From: JBKPRX01 sp046734795
GTDB lineage: Bacteria; Actinomycetota; Thermoleophilia; Gaiellales; Gaiellaceae
Direction: 5' to 3'
NCBI GenBank assembly: GCA_046734795.1
Contig: JBKPRX010000003.1
Span: forward strand, 1 to 30,858
Length of the DNA: 30,858 nt
The notes beneath the pieces are model-generated. The model ran no database searches. It was not told the DNA's origin and saw only the letters and a program-made list of their open reading frames with translations. The position numbers and the translations under genes were made by a program. Each line of letters opens with the position of its first letter. The first letter of the stretch is position 1. Positions 12,607 to 20,459 of the stretch are shown here, piece by piece.

Positions 12607-13496
12607 CGCGAGAGCGCCAGCGATTCGTTCGCGTCGCTCACGTGCAGTCCCGGTTCGGGCCCGCCTGCGATGACGTACACGGTCTTGCCGAGCCCGACGG
12701 CCGCGAGCCCGTGCCGCGGCGTCGGCAGGTCCGGCAACCGCGTCCATCGCCTCGCGCCGGGCCGATAGCGATAGACCGATGCGATCGTTCCTGTCGGCGC
12801 CTCGCCGCCGACCGAGACGATCGACCCGGCGGATGCTGCGAGGCCGGTGCCGCCGCGAGCCGAAGGAAGCGACGGAAGCGTGCGCCAGCCGTGCCCGGCC
12901 TCCCATGCTTCGACGAGCGCCAAGTTGGTGTCGAACCCTGCCGTCCGACCGCCGGCGGCATAGACGCGACGCCCGAGCGCCGCGACGCCGAGATGTTCGC
13001 GCGGTGTCGGCCCGGGGAGCGTCGTCCAACGACGCCGTGCAAGGTCGAGCACGAGCATCGACCGCCCGAGGCCGTTGGGACCGACACCTCCCACGACGTA
13101 GAGCTTCCCGCCGACGGCAGCCGCGCCCGCGGCTGCGCGCGCCTCCGGCGGCGGTGGCAACTCGCCCCACGACCCATCCTCGAGCACGAATGCGCGGCGC
13201 AGCGGTCCGTTCGGTCCATAACCGCCGACGACGACGAGCTTGGACGCGACGACCGCGGCCATGGCGTGGTTGACGGCGACCGGCAGCTGCGGCAGCGAGC
13301 TCCAGCCAGAGCCGGGCTTGTAGTAGTCGATTCGTTGAGTACTCGAGCCGTCGCCGCGGAAGCCGCCGACGACGGCGATCCCACCCCGGTATGCCGCGCC
13401 GGCGACCTCACTTCGCGGCTCGGGCATCGCCTCGCGCGCGCGCCACGGCGCGGCGGCGACTGACGCGAGGGCCAGCAGGACGATCAGCGTCTTCAT
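12603..13496 (-). CDS. Secreted kelch-repeat protein
   Basis: The 297-residue protein has a signal peptide (MKTLIVLLALASVAAA) and about six kelch-type repeats marked by the double-Gly strand: IAVVGGF, LVVVGGYG, LYVVGGVG, VYAAGGRT, IVSVGGEA and VYVIAGGP. Each is followed at the usual distance by a Trp strand (GWSSLPQLP, WGELPPPP, WTTLPGP, GWRTLPSLP, WTRLPDLP). This predicts a single complete beta-propeller, exported. Kelch propellers mostly bind proteins or sugars; no galactose-oxidase copper ligands or extra domain are seen. Its ATG overlaps the NfeD-like stop in ATGA, so it is translationally coupled to the tail of the ribosomal cluster. Its ligand is unknown. Confidence 0.85.
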   Translation of the reverse strand: MKTLIVLLALASVAAAPWRAREAMPEPRSEVAGAAYRGGIAVVGGFRGDGSSTQRIDYYKPGSGWSSLPQLPVAVNHAMAAVVASKLVVVGGYGPNGPLRRAFVLEDGSWGELPPPPEARAAAGAAAVGGKLYVVGGVGPNGLGRSMLVLDLARRRWTTLPGPTPREHLGVAALGRRVYAAGGRTAGFDTNLALVEAWEAGHGWRTLPSLPSARGGTGLAASAGSIVSVGGEAPTGTIASVYRYRPGARRWTRLPDLPTPRHGLAAVGLGKTVYVIAGGPEPGLHVSDANESLALSR

Positions 13497-13813
13497 TCAG
13501 GCTCCACCACGAGCGTCAAATCCTCGACTGCAGTCACGCGGACCGCATCGCCAGCGCCGGCGCCACCGTCGCACCGCGCCGACCACAACTCGCCGGCGAG
13601 ACGCACTCGGCCGTCAGGTCGGCACGGCTCGACCACGACGCCGAGGGCGCCGACGAGCGCCTCGGCCCCGACTACCGGCCGGTGACGGTGGCTCCATCGC
13701 CACCAGAAGCCTGCCTCGCCGAGTTCGATCGCCGCCCCGGCTGCGACCACCGCGAGATCCCAGCCGGCAGGAACGACGAAGACCGCGAGTAGCAGAGCAA
13801 CGACAAGCGCCAT
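13493..13813 (-). CDS. NfeD-like short membrane protein with OB-fold domain
   Basis: The 106-residue protein has a hydrophobic N-terminus (ALVVALLLAVFVVPAGWDLAVVAAGAAI, one or two membrane helices) and a C-terminal soluble part. That part, GALGVVVEPCRPDGRVRLAGELWSARCDGG...GDAVRVTAVEDLTLVVEPE, matches the NfeD C-terminal OB-fold pattern (G-A...P-G-V-R--GELW-A...G--V-V--V-GL-L-V-P). Short NfeD proteins usually pair with a stomatin/SPFH protein or a membrane serine protease, neither of which is here. It begins 15 nt after rplQ, and its TGA overlaps the kelch ATG. The function in this setting is unknown. Confidence 0.7.
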   Translation of the reverse strand: MALVVALLLAVFVVPAGWDLAVVAAGAAIELGEAGFWWRWSHRHRPVVGAEALVGALGVVVEPCRPDGRVRLAGELWSARCDGGAGAGDAVRVTAVEDLTLVVEPE

Positions 13814-13828
13814 CCGCGGGCGCGCCGG

Positions 13829-14191
13829 CTACGGGACGTAGTCGACGAGCTCGAGGTAGACCATCGCGGCGGCGTCGCCATGACGCGGCCCGAGCTTGAC
13901 GATGCGCGAGTAGCCGCCGGGACGCTCCGCGAACCGCGGCCCGACGTCGGAAAACAGCTTGTGCACGACTTCTTGCGAGCGCAGATGCGAGAGAGCCTGC
14001 CGCCGCGCGTGCAAGTCGCCCCGCCGTCCGAGCGTGATCATCTGCTCCGCGAACGGTTTGACGGCCTTTGCCTTCGCTTCGGTCGTCTTGATCCGTCCGT
14101 GCTCGATCAGCGACGACGTCAGGTTCGCGTAGAGCGCCTTTCGGTGCGACGAGTCGCGGCCGAGCTTCTTCCCTGCGCGGTGGTGGCGCAC
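13829..14191 (-). CDS. rplQ: 50S ribosomal protein bL17
   Basis: The 120-residue protein starts MRHHRAGKKLGRDSSHRKALYANLTSSLIEHGRIKTT, the unmistakable bL17 N-terminus that binds 23S rRNA near the exit-tunnel side of the subunit, and ends YLELVDYVP. The length is normal. The GTG start lies 2 nt after the rpoA stop, as in most bacteria. It is the last ribosomal gene of the cluster; no terminator is visible before the NfeD-like gene 15 nt on, so transcription probably continues. Confidence 0.98.
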   Translation of the reverse strand: MRHHRAGKKLGRDSSHRKALYANLTSSLIEHGRIKTTEAKAKAVKPFAEQMITLGRRGDLHARRQALSHLRSQEVVHKLFSDVGPRFAERPGGYSRIVKLGPRHGDAAAMVYLELVDYVP

Positions 14192-14193
14192 AG

Positions 14194-15177
14194 CTAGTCG
14201 ATGCCTCCGCCGTTGTCGCCGCGCAGCGTCAGGCCGTGCTGCGCGAGAGTCTCGCGCACTTCCTCGATTGACTTCTTGCCGAAGTTCGGGATCGCCGCGA
14301 GCTCGCCCTCGGTCTTCATCACGAGGTCGCCGATCGTCTCGATACCGACGCGCTTCAGGCAGTTGTACGAGCGGACACCGAGCTCGAGCTCCTCGATCGG
14401 GAAGTTCTCCATCCCGTGCGCGAGCGAGGTCTCCGGCGCTCCGCCGTCGCCCTGCGCAGCGCTCTCACCGAACCCCTCGATCTTCTCGAGGTCGGTGAAG
14501 ATCGCGAGCTGACGAATCAGGATCTCCGCGGCCTCACCGATTGCGTCACGCGGATCGACCGAGCCGTCCGTCGTCACATCGAGAGTCAACTTGTCGTAGT
14601 CGGTCCGCTGACCCACGCGCGCCGCCTCGACGTCGTACGAGACGCGACGGATCGGCGAGAAGATCGAGTCGACCGGGATGACGCCGATCGTGTGCTCAGG
14701 CCCACGGTTCAGGTCGGCGGGGACGTAGCCGCGCCCGCGCCCGATCGTCAGGGTCATCTCGAGCTTGCTTCGATCGGCGAGGTTCGCGATCTCGAGGTCG
14801 GTGTTCAGAATCTCGAGCTCCGCAGGCGCCGCGATATCCGCAGCGGTCACGGCCTTCGGCCCCTTCTCCGCGACGTGCACCTCGATCTCAGGCGACTCAC
14901 CTTCGAGCCGGCAGATCAGGTTCTTGAGGTTGAGGATGATGTCCGTGACGTCTTCACGAACGCCGTTCAACGTCGTGAACTCGTGTGCGATCCCCTCGAT
15001 CTTGACCGAGGTGACCGCGGCGCCCTCGAGCGACGAGAGCAGCACGCGGCGCAGCGAGTTTCCGAACGTGTAGCCGAAGCCGCGATCCAGCGGCTCGATC
15101 ACGAAGATCCCGCGGTGCTCGTCGACTTCCTCGTGGACGATCTTCGGGATCTGAAAATCCATGGTGCGTGTAGCCAA
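14194..15177 (-). CDS. rpoA: DNA-directed RNA polymerase subunit alpha
   Basis: The N-terminal dimerisation domain has GFGYTFGNSLRRVLLSSLEGAAVTSVKIEG. The C-terminal domain has IEELELGVRSYNCLKRVGIETIGDLV, the helix-hairpin-helix fold that touches UP elements and activators; the arginine in GVRS corresponds to E. coli R265. The two are joined by an acidic/Gly linker. The alpha dimer nucleates polymerase assembly. I place the start at TTG 15177 (327 residues) because GAAGGA lies 6 nt upstream, whereas the ATG at 15162 (322 residues, starting MDFQIPKI) has no ribosome site; the difference is five residues. It sits between rpsD (26 nt) and rplQ (2 nt). Confidence 0.97.
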   Translation of the reverse strand: MATRTMDFQIPKIVHEEVDEHRGIFVIEPLDRGFGYTFGNSLRRVLLSSLEGAAVTSVKIEGIAHEFTTLNGVREDVTDIILNLKNLICRLEGESPEIEVHVAEKGPKAVTAADIAAPAELEILNTDLEIANLADRSKLEMTLTIGRGRGYVPADLNRGPEHTIGVIPVDSIFSPIRRVSYDVEAARVGQRTDYDKLTLDVTTDGSVDPRDAIGEAAEILIRQLAIFTDLEKIEGFGESAAQGDGGAPETSLAHGMENFPIEELELGVRSYNCLKRVGIETIGDLVMKTEGELAAIPNFGKKSIEEVRETLAQHGLTLRGDNGGGID

Positions 15178-15203
15178 AGTGGTTCCTTCCTCGCTCGTCA
15201 GCG

Positions 15204-15824
15204 TTACTTGGAGTACAGCTCGACGATGAGCTGCTCCTGAACAGGCGTGTCGATCTCCCCGCGCTCCGGCGGCTTCAAGACTTTGCCGGTGAGGCCGTCG
15301 TGGTCTGCCTGCAGCCACGGAGCAACCGTCGAGACGAGATCGGTCGCGTCACGAATTACCTGCTCAGCGGGTGAATTCGGTCGTACGGTGACGATGTCGT
15401 CCGGCCTCACCTGGTAGCTCGGGATGTTCACTCGGCGACCGTTGACCTGGAAGTGGCCGTGGCGCACGAGCTGTCGCGCTTGCGCACGCGACGACGCGAA
15501 CCCGAGACGGTAGACGACGTTGTCGAGACGCAGCTCAAGCATGCGGAGAAGTTCTTCGCCAGTGACGCCTGAACGCTTCGAAGCCTTCTCGTAGTACGTC
15601 CGGAACTGCTTCTCGAGCAAACCGTAGTAGCGCCGCGCCTTCTGCTTCTCGCGAAGCTGCAGTAGGTACTCGCTCTGCTTGATGCGACCGCGTCCGTGTT
15701 CGCCCGGCGGATACGAGCGCCGTTCGATCGCGCACTTCTCGGTGAGGCAGCGCTCCCCTTTCAGGAAGAGCTTCATCCCCTCGCGCCTGCAGACGCGGCA
15801 CTTCGGGCCGAGATCTCGCGCCAC
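15204..15824 (-). CDS. rpsD: 30S ribosomal protein uS4
   Basis: The 206-residue protein has the zinc-binding form of the uS4 N-terminus (CRVCRREG...CLTEKC). The S4 RNA-binding domain, RLDNVVYRLGFASSRAQARQLVRHGHFQVNGRRVNIPSY, lies at about 94-135. It binds the 16S 5' domain, initiates small-subunit assembly and with uS3 and uS5 lines the mRNA entry. Its GTG shares one base with the rpsK TAG (TAGTG). It is followed by rpoA, as usual for the alpha operon. Confidence 0.98.
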   Translation of the reverse strand: MARDLGPKCRVCRREGMKLFLKGERCLTEKCAIERRSYPPGEHGRGRIKQSEYLLQLREKQKARRYYGLLEKQFRTYYEKASKRSGVTGEELLRMLELRLDNVVYRLGFASSRAQARQLVRHGHFQVNGRRVNIPSYQVRPDDIVTVRPNSPAEQVIRDATDLVSTVAPWLQADHDGLTGKVLKPPERGEIDTPVQEQLIVELYSK

Positions 15825-16231
15825 TAGACCCGCCTCCGCTTACGCGGACGCACGCCGTTGTGGGCTTGCGGCGTCACGTCTTTGACGCCCAAAATCTCGA
15901 GCCCTGCCGCTTGCAACGATCGAATCGCCGTCTCGCGGCCGGAACCCGGACCCTTCACGAAGACCTCGACCTTCTGCAGCCCATGCTGGTCCATCGCCTC
16001 GCGCGCGCAGGCGTCGGCGGTCACCTGGGCCGCGAATGGCGTGGACTTGCGGGAGCCCTTGAAGCCGACGGAACCGGCGGACTTCCACGTGATCACGTTT
16101 CCCTCGCGATCCGTCAGCGCAACGATGGTGTTGTTGAACGACGTCTTGATGTGCGCCTGACCGATCGCGACGTTCTTGCGCACGCGGCGCCGCGCGCGAC
16201 CTCGCGTCGCCTGTCGCCTGGGAGGCGCCAC
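15824..16231 (-). CDS. rpsK: 30S ribosomal protein uS11
   Basis: The 135-residue protein contains IGQAHIKTSFNNTIVALTD, the GFKGSRKSTPFAAQ stretch and VFVKGPGSGRETAIRSLQAAGLEI, ending VTPQAHNGVRPRKRRRV, all standard for uS11. It sits on the platform of the 30S subunit near the E site. It lies between rpsM and rpsD with one-base TAGTG overlaps at both ends, implying coupled translation. The GTG start follows from the overlap. Confidence 0.98.
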   Translation of the reverse strand: MAPPRRQATRGRARRRVRKNVAIGQAHIKTSFNNTIVALTDREGNVITWKSAGSVGFKGSRKSTPFAAQVTADACAREAMDQHGLQKVEVFVKGPGSGRETAIRSLQAAGLEILGVKDVTPQAHNGVRPRKRRRV

Positions 16232-16605
16232 TACTTCGCCTTCTTGCCGCGGCCGACGGTCTTCTTAGGACCTTTGCGCGTCCGCGCGTTCGTCTTCGTG
16301 CGTTGCCCGTTGGCGGGGAGTCCGCGACGGTGTCGGACCCCGCGGTATGCGCCGATTTCCTGCAGGCGCTTGATCGCGTTCGTCCGCTCGCGGCGGAGAT
16401 CGCCTTCGACCTGCACTTCCGCGTCGATGAAGTTCCGAAGCTTCGTGACCTCTTCGTCGGTGAGGTCCTTGACCTTCGTGTTCGGATCGAGCTCGAGCGA
16501 GGCTGCGATCTTGCGCGCCGTCGGCTGGCCGATTCCGTAGATGTAGGTCAAGCCGATCTCGAGCCGCTTCTGGTTTGGCAGGTTGACCCCTGCGATGCGT
16601 GCCAA
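16231..16605 (-). CDS. rpsM: 30S ribosomal protein uS13
   Basis: The 124-residue protein starts MARIAGVNLPNQKRLEIGLTYIYGIG. The helix-two-turn-helix and the C-terminal tail GVRHRRGLPANGQRTKTNARTRKG, which reaches the P-site tRNA and forms intersubunit bridges with uL5, are complete. It starts with TTG at 16605, preceded by GGGGGAAG. The rpmJ stop is 15 nt upstream. Confidence 0.98.
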   Translation of the reverse strand: MARIAGVNLPNQKRLEIGLTYIYGIGQPTARKIAASLELDPNTKVKDLTDEEVTKLRNFIDAEVQVEGDLRRERTNAIKRLQEIGAYRGVRHRRGLPANGQRTKTNARTRKGPKKTVGRGKKAK

Positions 16606-16620
16606 GTCTTTCTTCCCCCT

Positions 16621-16734
16621 CTAGCCCTGTCGCTGCTTGTGCCGCGGGTTGGTGCAAATGACCATCGTCGTCCCATGCCGCTTGATGACGCGGCATCGCT
16701 CACACATCGGTTTGACGGATGGACGGACTTTCAT
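16621..16734 (-). CDS. rpmJ: 50S ribosomal protein bL36 (zinc form)
   Basis: The 37-residue protein MKVRPSVKPMCERCRVI... is bL36. The zinc ligands C11, C14, C27 and H32 are all present, making it the C+ form, unlike the paralogues without zinc that cells use when zinc is scarce. It binds 23S rRNA beneath the L7/L12 stalk base. It starts 2 nt after the infA stop and lies 15 nt before rpsM, the usual infA-rpmJ-rpsM order. Confidence 0.97.
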   Translation of the reverse strand: MKVRPSVKPMCERCRVIKRHGTTMVICTNPRHKQRQG

Positions 16735-16736
16735 CT

Positions 16737-16958
16737 TCAGCGGTGGCGGTAGGTGATTCGACCGCGGGTGAGGTCGTACGGACTCAGCTCGACCTTCACC
16801 TTGTCGCCGGGGAGGATCCGGATGTAGTGCTTCCGCATCTTCCCCGAGATCGTCGCGAGAACGTTATGGCCGCCGTCGATCTCGACGCGAAACATCGTGC
16901 TCGGCAGCGCTTCGACCACCTCGCCCTCGACCTCGATCTTCTCTTCCTTTGTTGACAT
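16737..16958 (-). CDS. infA: Translation initiation factor IF-1
   Basis: The 73-residue S1-type OB fold reads MSTKEEKIEVEGEVVEALPSTMFRVEIDGGHNVLATISGKMRKHYIRILPGDKVKVELSPYDLTRGRITYRHR in conserved blocks (EALP--MFRVE, ISGKMRK--IRILPGD-V, SPYDLTRGRITYR). IF-1 covers the 30S A site during initiation. GAAAGG precedes the ATG closely. The 78-nt gap to map is the largest in the ribosomal cluster and contains a near-palindrome around CGCACGTACGCG, so an extra promoter or processing site could lie there. Confidence 0.98.
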   Translation of the reverse strand: MSTKEEKIEVEGEVVEALPSTMFRVEIDGGHNVLATISGKMRKHYIRILPGDKVKVELSPYDLTRGRITYRHR

Positions 16959-17036
16959 TCCCTTTCGTCGACTGGTCTTACAGTGGAGCCGTTGCGCACG
17001 TACGCGCGCACGGCAAAGCCGGGCGCTGCGGACGCA

Positions 17037-17801
17037 TCATCGTAGCAAAGAGGCTGCAGCTTTCGTCAGAATTCGCGGCCCGTTGGCAGTCACCGCCACG
17101 GTGTGCTCGAAGTGCGCTGCGAGCGATCCGTCGGCCGACGAGATCGACCATTCATCGTCGTGGAGGACGACGTCGGCGCTGCCTGCGGTGATCATCGGCT
17201 CGATCGCGAACGTCATGCCCTCTTGAAGGACCGGGCCGCGGCCGGGTGGGCCGAAATTCGGGATTTGTGGATCTTCGTGCATCGACTTCCCGACCCCGTG
17301 GCCGACGAGTGCGCGGATCACGGAGTAGCCGGCGTCCTCCACAACAATCTGAACCGCGTGCGAGATGTCGCTCAGGTGCGCGCCCGTGCGCGCATGCTCG
17401 ATTCCGGCGTCGAGCGCCGCCTCGCACACCGAGAGAAGCCGCTCCGCATCGGCCGAGATCTCGCCGATCGGGAACGTCCAGGCAGAGTCGCCAACGTATC
17501 CGTCGAGCGTGACTCCGACGTCAACTGAGAGCACGTCACCGTCCTCCAGCGCATATGGCCCAGGGATTCCATGGACGACCATCGCGTTCGGCGACGTGCA
17601 AATCGAAGCGGGATATCCGCGGTACCCCTTGAACGTCGGAACGCCGCCACGCGCGCGGATGAACTCCTCGGCGAGCGCGTCCAGCTCCGCCGTCGTCACG
17701 CCTGGCCGCGCGTGCTCTTTGATCGCTTCGAGGCAGTCTGCGACGACCTCGCCCGCGCGTGCCATCGTCTCGATCTCTGCGCCCGACTTTCGGATGATCA
17801 T
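17037..17801 (-). CDS. map: Methionine aminopeptidase type I
   Basis: The 254-residue pita-bread enzyme has substrate His77 (VVHGIP) and the five metal ligands D94 (SVDVGV), D105 (VGDSAW), H168 (GHGVGKSMHEDP), E201 (AIEPM) and E232 (HFEHTV). It removes the initiator Met from nascent proteins with small second residues. It lacks the N-terminal SH3-binding extension found in one of the two actinobacterial MetAPs. It lies between adk (38 nt) and infA (78 nt), the normal spc-alpha position. Confidence 0.98.
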   Translation of the reverse strand: MIIRKSGAEIETMARAGEVVADCLEAIKEHARPGVTTAELDALAEEFIRARGGVPTFKGYRGYPASICTSPNAMVVHGIPGPYALEDGDVLSVDVGVTLDGYVGDSAWTFPIGEISADAERLLSVCEAALDAGIEHARTGAHLSDISHAVQIVVEDAGYSVIRALVGHGVGKSMHEDPQIPNFGPPGRGPVLQEGMTFAIEPMITAGSADVVLHDDEWSISSADGSLAAHFEHTVAVTANGPRILTKAAASLLR

Positions 17802-17839
17802 CGCCTGCCCACCCTAGCTAGCAGCGGTCTCGCAACCAA

Positions 17840-18409
17840 TCAGGCCACCGACTCGGCGGCTCGGTCGATCGCGTGCTGGATCTCGGCGAAGACCTCGCCC
17901 TCGGTCCGGTCTCCGTGGATCGGAACGAAGCGGCCGCGCGTGCGGTAGTACTCGAGCAACGGCTCAGTCTGCTCGTGGTAGATGGTGAGCCGGCGCTCGA
18001 TCGCCTCCGGCGTGTCGTCCTCACGGCCGCGGCCGAGCATCCGCGCACGCGCGACCTCGTCGGGCACTTGGATCGCCAAGACAGCCTTCACGGGCCGAGA
18101 GATCTCCCGCAGCATTGCGTCGAGCGCTTCCGCCTGCGGCAGCGTGCGCGGAAACCCATCGAGGACGAAGCCGTCGGCGGCGTCGTCCTGCGAAAGGCGA
18201 TCTCGAATGAGCTCGATCATGAGCTCGTCCGGCACGAGATCCCCGCGCTCGACGATCGGCTGAACTTTCTGGCCGAGGGCCGTCCCGGCGGCGATGGACG
18301 CACGGAGGATGTCGCCCGTTGCAACGTGCGGGATGTCGTACTCGCTGCTGATCCGCGCCGCCTGCGTCCCCTTCCCGGCGCCTTGCGGCCCGAGCACGAG
18401 AATGTTCAG
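17840..18409 (-). CDS. adk: Adenylate kinase (short-lid form)
   Basis: The protein has P-loop LGPQGAGKGTQAARI, the AMP-binding TGDILR and DGFPRTLPQAEAL, and a short lid (GRGREDDTPEAIERRLTIYHEQTEPLLEYY) without the zinc knuckle, as usual in actinobacteria. It balances AMP, ADP and ATP. The start is unusual. The first GTG (18397) would cut off the first beta strand (NILVL) and has poor spacing, while a CTG at 18409, overlapping the secY stop as CTGA, has GAGGGG 8 nt upstream and restores the family N-terminus. That gives 189 residues. An ATT at 18403 is the other possibility. Confidence 0.95.
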   Translation of the reverse strand: MNILVLGPQGAGKGTQAARISSEYDIPHVATGDILRASIAAGTALGQKVQPIVERGDLVPDELMIELIRDRLSQDDAADGFVLDGFPRTLPQAEALDAMLREISRPVKAVLAIQVPDEVARARMLGRGREDDTPEAIERRLTIYHEQTEPLLEYYRTRGRFVPIHGDRTEGEVFAEIQHAIDRAAESVA

Positions 18410-19665
18410 CGCAAGAACCCCTCGTAGTTGCGCATCATCATCTGCGACTGCATCTGCCGCATCGTGTCGAGCGCAACGCCAACGACGATCAGGATCGACG
18501 TGCCGCCGAGGGCCTTGTACGAGGCTTGGGAGAACCCGAAGTACTTGATCATCAAGCTCGGGAGCGCCGCGACCGCCGCAAGGTAAAGCGCACCGGGCAG
18601 CGTCAGCCGAGTCAAGACGCGGTCGAGGTACTGCGCGGTTGGCGGTCCGGGGCGAATCCCGGGGATGTATCCGCCTTGCTTGCGTAAGTTGTCCGCTTGG
18701 TCAACAGGGTTGAACTGGACCGCCGTATAGAAGTACGTGAACATGATGATCAGCGCCGCTTCGACCCCGATGTAGAGCAGACCGGTCGACAGGAAGTTGT
18801 GGTTCACCCAACTCGCCATGCCGCTACCGGGGAAGAACTGCGCAAGCGTCTGCGGGATGATCACGACCGCCGCCGCGAAGATCACCGGAATCACGCCGGC
18901 CATGTTGACGCGCAACGGCAGGTACGTTGAGCCGCCGGCCGTCTGTTGACGCCCGATCTGGCGCTTCGCGTACTGGATCGGAATCCGCCGCTGGCCCTCC
19001 TGCATGAAGACGACGGCGACGATCACCGCGATCACCGCGATCGGGAAGAAGAGCCGCTCTTGGACCGTGCCGTTGGCCCAAGCCGTGATCCATTCCGGGG
19101 CCGACGAGAGGATGGACGCGAAGATGAGCAGCGAGATGCCGTTGCCGACGCCGCGCTTCGTGATCAGCTCGCCGATCCACATGAGCAGCGTCGTGCCGGC
19201 CGTCAGCGTGACGACGATGATGATCAGCCGTCCGGCGTTCGCGTTCGGTAGCGCCTGTGGATCTCGCTTGAAAAGGAACGCGTAACCGGTCGCCTGCGCA
19301 GCGGCGAGCACGACGGTCAGGTACCGCGTGTACTGATTGATCTTCGCGTAGCCGGCCTCGCCTTCCTTTTGCAGCTGCTCGAGCTGCGGAATGACGACCG
19401 TGAGGAGCTGCAGGATGATCGACGCGGTGACGTACGGCATCACTCCGAGTCCGAACAGTGCGAACTGCGAGAGGCCTCCGCCCGACAGGAGGTTGAGGAA
19501 GCTCAGCACGCCGCCCTGGTTGAAGAACCCCTTCAGCTGGTCCGGGTTGACGCCCGGCGCCGGGATCCACGAGCCGAAGCGATATGCAGCGAGCATCGCT
19601 GCCGTAAAGAGCACACGGCGACGAAGCTCGGGTACGCGCCACGCATTCGCAAGCCAAGCGAACAC
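18406..19665 (-). CDS. secY: Preprotein translocase subunit SecY
   Basis: The 419-residue membrane protein has the family hallmarks: LGVMPYVTASIILQLL (helix 2), the TRYLTVVLA region, GELITKRGVGNGISLLIF (helix 5 and the following loop), the RRIPIQYAKRQIGR cytosolic loop and FNPVDQADNLRKQGGYIPGIRPG before the last helices. Ten membrane segments can be counted. With SecE and SecG it forms the protein export channel used by the signal-peptide proteins in this window. GTG 19665 lies 3 nt after rplO with GAGGAG upstream. Its TGA overlaps the adk start region. Confidence 0.98.
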   Translation of the reverse strand: MFAWLANAWRVPELRRRVLFTAAMLAAYRFGSWIPAPGVNPDQLKGFFNQGGVLSFLNLLSGGGLSQFALFGLGVMPYVTASIILQLLTVVIPQLEQLQKEGEAGYAKINQYTRYLTVVLAAAQATGYAFLFKRDPQALPNANAGRLIIIVVTLTAGTTLLMWIGELITKRGVGNGISLLIFASILSSAPEWITAWANGTVQERLFFPIAVIAVIVAVVFMQEGQRRIPIQYAKRQIGRQQTAGGSTYLPLRVNMAGVIPVIFAAAVVIIPQTLAQFFPGSGMASWVNHNFLSTGLLYIGVEAALIIMFTYFYTAVQFNPVDQADNLRKQGGYIPGIRPGPPTAQYLDRVLTRLTLPGALYLAAVAALPSLMIKYFGFSQASYKALGGTSILIVVGVALDTMRQMQSQMMMRNYEGFLR

Positions 19666-19668
19666 GTC

Positions 19669-20280
19669 CTAGCTCTCCTCGCCCCCGACAGTCTCCGGCT
19701 CCGAGTCGGAAACCGGCTCTTCCGGCGCTGCGTCGGCGGGCGCTTCCTCTGCCTTCGCCGCCGGACCACGCTTCGCGCGCGCGGGCCGCTTCGGCGCCGG
19801 CTCGCGCAAGAGCTCTACCGTGCCGCCTGCGTTCTCGATCTTCTCGCGCGCGGTTGCCGAGATCGCGTGCACGCGGATCGTCAGCTTCGTCTTCAGGTCG
19901 CCCATCCCGAGGATCTTCACGTCGGTCTTCGTGTTCTTGATGATCCCCTTCTCGACAAGCGTTTCCGGCGTCACCTCGTCTCCGTTTCCGAATCGCTCGA
20001 GGTCGCGCAGGTTCACAGGAACCGTCGACGTGCGGAACGGACCGAGCGGCATCGCGTCTTTCGACGTGTTGCCGCGAAGCTTTCCGACGCGCATGTAGAC
20101 CGGCATCTGACCGCCCTCGAACCCGGCGCGCATCTTGTGCGAGCCGGACCGCGACTTCTGGCCCTTGATGCCACGGCCGGAGTAGCGGCCCTTGCCCGAG
20201 CCCTGCCCACGGCCGACGCGCTTACGTTCGACGCGCTCCTGAGCAGGCCGAAGTGATGTGAGGTCGAGCTCCTTCGCCAC
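19669..20280 (-). CDS. rplO: 50S ribosomal protein uL15 with C-terminal tail
   Basis: The core (1 to about 150) is standard uL15: the Gly-rich RKRVGRGQGSGKGRYSGRGIKGQKSRSG arm threading 23S rRNA, GFEGGQMPVYMRVGKLRG, and a C-terminal domain ending GGTVELLRE. After residue 150 there are about 50 extra residues: a Lys/Arg/Pro/Ala part, then a Glu/Ala/Pro/Ser acidic end. The start is GTG 20280, overlapping the rpmD TAG in TAGTG. The frame is open far upstream but that part lies across rpmD and rpsE in another frame and has no uL15 homology. Confidence 0.97.
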   Translation of the reverse strand: MAKELDLTSLRPAQERVERKRVGRGQGSGKGRYSGRGIKGQKSRSGSHKMRAGFEGGQMPVYMRVGKLRGNTSKDAMPLGPFRTSTVPVNLRDLERFGNGDEVTPETLVEKGIIKNTKTDVKILGMGDLKTKLTIRVHAISATAREKIENAGGTVELLREPAPKRPARAKRGPAAKAEEAPADAAPEEPVSDSEPETVGGEES

Positions 20281-20459
20281 TAGGCCTCCTCGACCCTTAC
20301 GAGGTGCCGGACCTTGCGGAGCATTCCGGCGAGCACGGGACTCTCGGCGTGCTCGGCGCTCCGGCCGATCTTGCCGAGCCCGAGCGCGCGCAGCGTGCCG
20401 CGATGGCGCTCGCTCTGCCCGATCTGGCTCCGCACCTGTGTGATTCGAACCTTGGCCAT
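20280..20459 (-). CDS. rpmD: 50S ribosomal protein uL30
   Basis: The 59-residue protein MAKVRITQVRSQIGQSERHRGTLRALGLGKIGRSAEHAESPVLAGMLRKVRHLVRVEEA has the uL30 ferredoxin-like pattern (V-I-Q-RS-IG...TLRALGLG-I......P...GM-RKV-HLV-VEE) and the usual length. Both ends overlap neighbours by one base: TGATG with rpsE and TAGTG with rplO. It binds 23S rRNA domain II. Confidence 0.97.
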   Translation of the reverse strand: MAKVRITQVRSQIGQSERHRGTLRALGLGKIGRSAEHAESPVLAGMLRKVRHLVRVEEA

